In this document: positions 60,453-64,000 of the stretch, in pieces
How positions within the stretch are numbered: position 1 is the first letter of the stretch
Layout: each line of letters starts with the position of its first letter
Origin: Streptosporangium sp. NBC_01755
GTDB lineage: Bacteria; Actinomycetota; Actinomycetes; Streptosporangiales; Streptosporangiaceae
Direction of reading: 5' to 3'
Length of the DNA: 64,000 nt
Assembly (NCBI RefSeq): GCF_035917995.1
Contig: NZ_CP109131.1
Span: 2,728,001 to 2,792,000 of the forward strand
The notes under the pieces: generated by a model
What the model was told of the DNA's origin: nothing
Databases searched by the model: none
The model's input: the letters and a program-made list of their open reading frames with translations, nothing else
Translations under genes and position numbers: made by a program

Positions 60453-60845
60453 ATGGAAGTCCTCAGCAGCCGGATTCTCCTCCGCCCCGCCGACCCCGAC
60501 CGCAGCCGCCGGTTCTACCGCGACGTGCTGGGCCTCGCGGTCTACCGCGAGTTCGGGCCGCCCGACGATCCGGGGGTGGTGTTCTTCCTCGGCCAGGGAT
60601 TCCTGGAGGTCTCCGGGCGCTCCGAGGGCGCGTCCGGCCAGGCGGTCGGAATATGGCTCCAGGTCCGCGATGTCCGGGCCGAGCACGAACGGCTGGCCGC
60701 CCTGGGAGTCCAGGTGACCCGGGAGCCGCGGCAGGAGCCGTGGGGGCTCGTCGAGATGTGGGTCGAGGACCCCGACGGGACATCCGTCGTCCTCGTCGAG
60801 GTCCCCGATGACCACCCGCTCAGGCGCGACCAGCGGCCGTCCTGA
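60453..60845 (+). CDS. VOC (glyoxalase-like) protein
   Basis: 130 residues from ATG at 60453. It has MEVLSSRILLRPADPDRSRR, FYRDVLGLAVYREFGPPDDP, GVVFFLGQGFLEVSGRSEGA, VGIWLQVRDVRAEHERLAAL and PWGLVEMWVEDPDGTSVVLV, the two halves of a single VOC unit. It is divergent from the SDR gene. Function unknown; small VOC proteins bind or detoxify small molecules or metals. Its end meets the HINT fragment on the other strand. Confidence 0.9.
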   Translation: MEVLSSRILLRPADPDRSRRFYRDVLGLAVYREFGPPDDPGVVFFLGQGFLEVSGRSEGASGQAVGIWLQVRDVRAEHERLAALGVQVTREPRQEPWGLVEMWVEDPDGTSVVLVEVPDDHPLRRDQRPS

Positions 60846-61320
60846 GCACGACCGCCCCGGCCCCGGTGGCGACCGTCCTCTCCCCTGTTGCCACATAGTA
60901 GGTGTGGAAGTCGCTGACCGTAAGATTGTGGACACGCTGGTGGCCAGTGGTCCACTTCGCGACCTCCACGGCCTGGAGTTGGGTTCCAGCACTGGTCCGA
61001 ACCCAGGCCTCAGGCTTGAGCTGAGTAGCCTGTACCCAGTCTCGTTGCTCGCTGACCCAGAAGGGGTGCTGGTCGGTCGTGATGACCATGCCGGTGGCGG
61101 TGCCCTTGTCGCCGTCGGTGTCGACGGTGATCTGCACGAGGTTCTTGGCGCCCTGGCTGGTGATGAGTGCGATGACGGGTTTCGCCGTTGTGGCGCCGGT
61201 CTCGGGGTCGGTGGCGATGACCTTGTCGCCGACCTTGATCTGTTCGATGGGTTTTTCGGTGGGCGCAGCCCGTGGGATCGGCGAGGGTGGCGTAGTCGCC
61301 CTGGGCCGCCCGGTCGAGGA
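60820..61320 (-). pseudogene. HINT (intein-like) domain fragment of a polymorphic toxin
   Basis: The minus strand encodes KPIEQIKVGDKVIATDPETG, AKPVIALITSQGAKNLVQIT, TGMVITTDQHPFWVSEQRDW with the conserved TDQHPFW block, and VHNLTVSDFHTYYVATGERT, all of the pretoxin HINT domain found before toxin tips of RHS proteins. The N-terminal catalytic Cys region is out of frame (ILDRAAQGDYATLADPTG is in a neighbouring frame), no RHS body precedes it, and no toxin follows. Confidence 0.75.
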
Positions 61321-61509
61321 TGTGCGCGGCGGCCGAAAGCTGGGCCAGCCGGCCGGCGGGGCTCTCGTCGCGGCCTCGGTGCTGGATACACCGAGGCCGA
61401 AGGAGGGCGGACACCTCGCGTCGACTTCGTACGGCGGCCGGCTCGACGAGCACGCGATGCCTCCGCGCTGACCTCGGCGTGATCGACACGTGTTCGCGTG
61501 CAGTACGCG

Positions 61510-61556
61510 CAAGGCCACACCGTTGAGGTCCGGCGGGACTCAACGGTGTGGCCTTG
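61510..61556. terminator. 18-bp perfect hairpin
   Basis: CAAGGCCACACCGTTGAG (61510-61527) and its complement (61539-61556) are separated by 11 bases. No T-run follows on either strand. It lies between the HINT fragment and the membrane-protein gene and may be a terminator or a structured repeat. Confidence 0.65.
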
Positions 61557-61747
61557 TGTGCAGGGTCACGGTCTGTGTGTGGGGAGGGCGGCGGGTCACT
61601 ACGCCGCGCTGTCGTTGCCGAGGACGCTTGCGGTGCCCGGGGGGCCGGTCGATGCCGGTCGATGCCGGCCGGTTGTGGGCACCGCTCCAGCGGGGCAAGA
61701 TCATCGTTGATGATGCCCGTTGTCGGTCACCACTGGGCTTGCGGGCT

Positions 61748-62359
61748 CTAGAGGGCCAGGCGACGGCGTTCCAGGACCGCGGCCACGGCGTAGCCGCCGC
61801 CGCCCGCGATGGCCAGCACCGCATAAAGGCCGGGCGCGTCGAGGAAGAGGGAGGCGGCCGCGATCAGGGCGAGCCAGGTGCCCAGGCCGTAGTGCAGCAT
61901 GTTGCGGTGCACGGCGCCCTCGGCGAGGTAGATCAGGCCGACCACGAGGACGGAGCCGGCGGCCCAGAGCACGCTTTGCAGTTCGGGTGTGTCGTAGGCG
62001 GTGGTCAGGCCGGTGATGGCCAGGAACAGGGCGACGAAGCCGGTGACCCAGGAGAAGCCGGCCAGCTGGCCGGCGAGCGCTTCGGACTTGCCGGCGCCGC
62101 GCTGGGCGCGGATGCTCGCGCTCATGCTCTGGATCACGCCGGTCACGATGCCGGCGCCGAGCAGTGTGATGGGCAGCCAGCCGGGCAGGGAGAGCAGCGG
62201 GTCGGCGCCCTTGGAGAGCGCGGCCCCACCGTGTCCGAGCAGGTAGGCCAGCGTGAAGCTGAGGTAGGCGGAGCGGTTGTCGACCTCGCCCGTGGTGGGG
62301 GTCGCGGTGGCGGGGGTCGTGGTGGCGGGAGCCGGCGTGATGCGGGTGGTGGCGTTCAT
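61748..62359 (-). CDS. Integral membrane protein, unknown function
   Basis: 203 residues. After a Thr/Pro/Ala-rich cytoplasmic start, about six hydrophobic segments are seen: RSAYLSFTLAYLLGHGGAAL, PGWLPITLLGAGIVTGVIQS, GFSWVTGFVALFLAITGL, SVLWAAGSVLVVGLIYLA, LGTWLALIAAASLFL and LYAVLAIAGGGGYAVAAVLE. Conserved-looking charged or polar residues sit in the loops (SASIRAQRGAGKSEALA, EGAVHRNMLHYG). No transporter signature is recognised. It is downstream of the TetR gene on the same strand with a 28-base gap, so TetR may control it. Confidence 0.75.
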   Translation of the reverse strand: MNATTRITPAPATTTPATATPTTGEVDNRSAYLSFTLAYLLGHGGAALSKGADPLLSLPGWLPITLLGAGIVTGVIQSMSASIRAQRGAGKSEALAGQLAGFSWVTGFVALFLAITGLTTAYDTPELQSVLWAAGSVLVVGLIYLAEGAVHRNMLHYGLGTWLALIAAASLFLDAPGLYAVLAIAGGGGYAVAAVLERRRLAL

Positions 62360-62386
62360 GGTGGAGACCTCCGAGGGATCTAGGAT

Positions 62387-62938
62387 CTACTGGGGTGGGC
62401 GGTTCGGGGTGAGGTGTGCCAGCGAGGCCACGACATGCGGCACGAGCTGGGCTGTCCAGGAGAAGGTGCGGGTCACGGTGTGCTGGTGGGCCAGGCCGTG
62501 CAGGCCCAGCCACAGCGCGATCGTGTCGGCACCGGGGTCGGTGCTGGTCGAGTGCCCGGCGGCGGCGCAGTCGGTGAGGAGGTCGGCCAAAAGCCGCAGG
62601 ATGAGCGCGTCGAGGTCGATCGGAGGGCGGGTCGAGCCGAACATGGCGCGGTAGCGGCGGGGGTGGGCGGCGGCGAAGTCGAGGTAGGCGTGGCCGGCGG
62701 CGTACAGGCGCTGTGGGGCGTCATCGTCTGTGATGGCCGCCTCAAGGCGGCGGGCCAGGTCAGCGAAGGCCGCAGCGACCACGGCGAGCAGGAGGGCCGG
62801 CTGGTCGGGGAAGTGCGGGTAGATCGAGGAGGTGGCGATCCCGGCCTCGCGGGCCACGGCCCGCAGGGTCACGGCGCGCTCGCCACCCCGGTCGAGCAGG
62901 CCGGTGGCCGCGGTCAGGATGTCGGCCCGCAGGCGGGC
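62387..62938 (-). CDS. TetR/AcrR-family regulator with unclear start
   Basis: The HTH reads ADILTAATGLLDRGGERAVT, LRAVAREAGIATSSIYPHFP, then the ligand domain follows (ALLLAVVAAAFADLARRLEA, AAHPRRYRAMFGS, LHGLAHQHTVTRTF). The first helix of the HTH is encoded upstream of the first ATG/GTG in this frame (GTG 62872). No ATG, GTG or TTG is visible between it and the end of the oxidoreductase gene, so either a rare start such as CTG at about 62932 is used, or the start was lost, or the protein begins inside its DNA-binding domain. It separates the oxidoreductase and membrane-protein genes and probably controls one of them. Confidence 0.75.
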   Translation of the reverse strand, partial: ARLRADILTAATGLLDRGGERAVTLRAVAREAGIATSSIYPHFPDQPALLLAVVAAAFADLARRLEAAITDDDAPQRLYAAGHAYLDFAAAHPRRYRAMFGSTRPPIDLDALILRLLADLLTDCAAAGHSTSTDPGADTIALWLGLHGLAHQHTVTRTFSWTAQLVPHVVASLAHLTPNRPPQ

Positions 62939-63011
62939 GCCTTGGCCCCGGCGGTTGCGTGCGCGCTCTGCCCTGCGGGCCGGTGGGGCGGCGACGGCGC
63001 GGCGCGCGGTC

Positions 63012-64000
63012 TCACGGTCCGGGGACGATGACGACCTTGCCCAGGACGGTCCGGGACTCGGCGAGCGCCAGGGCGGCGGCTGCGTCGGCGAGCGGGAGGC
63101 GTGCGGCGATCTGCGGGGTCACGGCGCCGGTGGCCACCAGGTGCAGTACCTGGGTGAGGTCGCTGCTCAGCCGGCGGCGGAAGGCGGCCAGGCGGCGCCG
63201 GCCGGCCCAGAAGTTGTAGAAGTGTGCGCTTTTGCCGTTGGGCAGGTAGTTCCATACCAGCAGTCGTGCGAACAGTTTGAGTACCGGCAGGGCGGCGTTG
63301 CCCTTGTCGTTCTTGCTGGAGGCCGTGCCGTAGTTGACCAGTGTGCCGCCTTTGCACAGCAGCTGCCATGACTGCACCAGCCCGGGTCCGCCGACGTGGT
63401 CGAAGACCGCGTCCACGCCTTCGGGGGCGAGGTTGCGGATCTGTTCGTACATGTTCGGGTGGCGGTAGTCGACGGGGGTGGCGCCCAGTTCGCGCACGCT
63501 CTGGTGGTGGCGTGCCGCGGCCGTGCCGATCACCGTGATCCCGGCGTGGCGGGCCAGTTGGACGAGGATGGAGCCGACACCGCCGTTGGCCCCCAGTACC
63601 ACGATGGTCCCGCCGGAGCGGACCTTGGCCGTGCGGTGCAGCATCTGCCAGGCGGTGACGCCGTTGACGGCCACGGTCTCCGCGGCTGCCGCGTCCACCT
63701 CGTCTGGTACCGGTACCAGGTCTGCGGCTTCGACGAGCAGGTGGCTGGCCCATCCGCCGGTCTTGATGACGGCGGCGAAGCGGTGGCCTGTCAGCGTGGG
63801 GTCCACGCCGGGGCCGGTGGCGGTGACCGTGCCCACCACGTCGTAGCCCGGTACGAACGGGAAGGGCGGCTGGTCGTAGTACTTGCCCAGGCGCATCTGC
63901 TGCTCGGCGAAGGAGACGCCGGTGGCGTCCATGCGCAGGAGGACCTGTCCTTTGGTGGGGGGCGGAAGGTCGCGGGTCCGGGTTTGCAGGCCGTCTGGGT
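63012..64000 (-). CDS. Zinc-binding-dehydrogenase-family quinone oxidoreductase (5' end beyond window)
   Basis: The frame continues to the edge of the window as QTRTRDLPPPTKGQVLLRMD, so the start lies outside; about 329 residues are seen. MDR features: the catalytic-domain part VSFAEQQMRLGKYYDQPPFP, FVPGYDVVGTVTATGPGVDP, the NADPH loop VVLGANGGVGSILVQLARHA, and VDAVFDHVGGPGLVQSW. There are no zinc ligands, matching quinone oxidoreductase-like members that reduce quinones or enones with NADPH. The C-terminal end is normal (LADAAAALALAESRTVLGKV). The TetR gene directly follows it. Confidence 0.92.
   Translation of the reverse strand, partial: PDGLQTRTRDLPPPTKGQVLLRMDATGVSFAEQQMRLGKYYDQPPFPFVPGYDVVGTVTATGPGVDPTLTGHRFAAVIKTGGWASHLLVEAADLVPVPDEVDAAAAETVAVNGVTAWQMLHRTAKVRSGGTIVVLGANGGVGSILVQLARHAGITVIGTAAARHHQSVRELGATPVDYRHPNMYEQIRNLAPEGVDAVFDHVGGPGLVQSWQLLCKGGTLVNYGTASSKNDKGNAALPVLKLFARLLVWNYLPNGKSAHFYNFWAGRRRLAAFRRRLSSDLTQVLHLVATGAVTPQIAARLPLADAAAALALAESRTVLGKVVIVPGP

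Overview
The window is high-GC DNA with strongly G/C-biased third codon positions, many GTG starts and GTGA/ATGA gene overlaps. It carries gene families typical of filamentous actinomycetes: XRE-DUF5753 regulators with DUF397 or DUF6879 partners, an ECF sigma factor with a YCII partner, FxLD lanthipeptide genes, and IS701 and IS1380 elements. A Streptosporangiales-type chromosome (Actinomadura/Nonomuraea-like) is the most natural reading, but that is inference. Most of the window looks like an accessory region: biosynthetic islands and a defence-like locus separated by transposons, a group II intron, repeats and an unusually dense set of broken genes.

Layout. 0-4.5 kb: winged-helix regulator, secreted CAP protein, an unknown protein and a GC-rich inverted-repeat block around a 16-bp tandem repeat. 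4.7-6.7 kb: group II intron with its maturase. 6.8-7.5 kb: a small gene enclosed by 55-bp inverted repeats. 7.5-9.35 kb: fused remnants of an oligopeptide ABC ATPase, a P450 and an epoxide hydrolase. 9.4-11.7 kb: DHFR-like protein, ECF42-type sigma factor and YCII protein. 11.9-12.8 kb: transposase remnants. 12.9-21.4 kb: a two-gene polyketide operon, namely a single-module fully reducing PKS with C-methyltransferase (KS-AT-DH-MT-ER-KR-ACP) translationally coupled to a stand-alone thioester reductase. 21.7-24.9 kb: broken phosphotransferases, a GRDP-like protein, XRE-DUF5753/DUF6879 and a GNAT. 24.9-33.2 kb: an FxLD class I lanthipeptide locus (divergent XRE regulator, precursor, attenuator-like terminator, LanB, LanC, elimination-domain/methyltransferase fusion, helical-repeat protein). 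33.3-42.6 kb: a DnaQ-type exonuclease, a 6PGDH-like protein, an SRA/PD-(D/E)XK restriction gene cut by an IS1380 element, and a PLD-helicase-DUF3427 protein, which together resemble a defence island. 42.8-45.5 kb: XRE-DUF5753/DUF397 pair and an RsbW-like ATPase operon. 45.8-48.7 kb: a graspetide-type ATP-grasp/methyltransferase pair with a damaged 5' end. 48.7-50.7 kb: an IS3 element joining two truncated genes. 51.4-55.9 kb: a gene with an amber codon, an atypical phosphotransferase, FkbM methyltransferase and a truncated serine hydrolase. 55.9-57.9 kb: two-component system. 58-60.8 kb: VOC/AraC/SDR genes with in-frame tandem repeats. 60.8-64 kb: a HINT-domain fragment, membrane protein, TetR regulator and a quinone oxidoreductase that runs off the window.

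How the genes work together. The PKS should build a reduced, probably C-methylated chain iteratively, and the coupled reductase should release it as an aldehyde or alcohol. In the lanthipeptide locus LanB glutamylates Ser/Thr, the N-terminal half of the fusion eliminates glutamate, LanC closes the rings, and the PIMT-like half of the fusion probably modifies an Asp. The second RiPP locus also pairs its maturase with a PIMT-like methyltransferase. No transporter or protease was recognised in either RiPP locus. Domain assignments are by eye from motifs and remembered family features; no database search was run.
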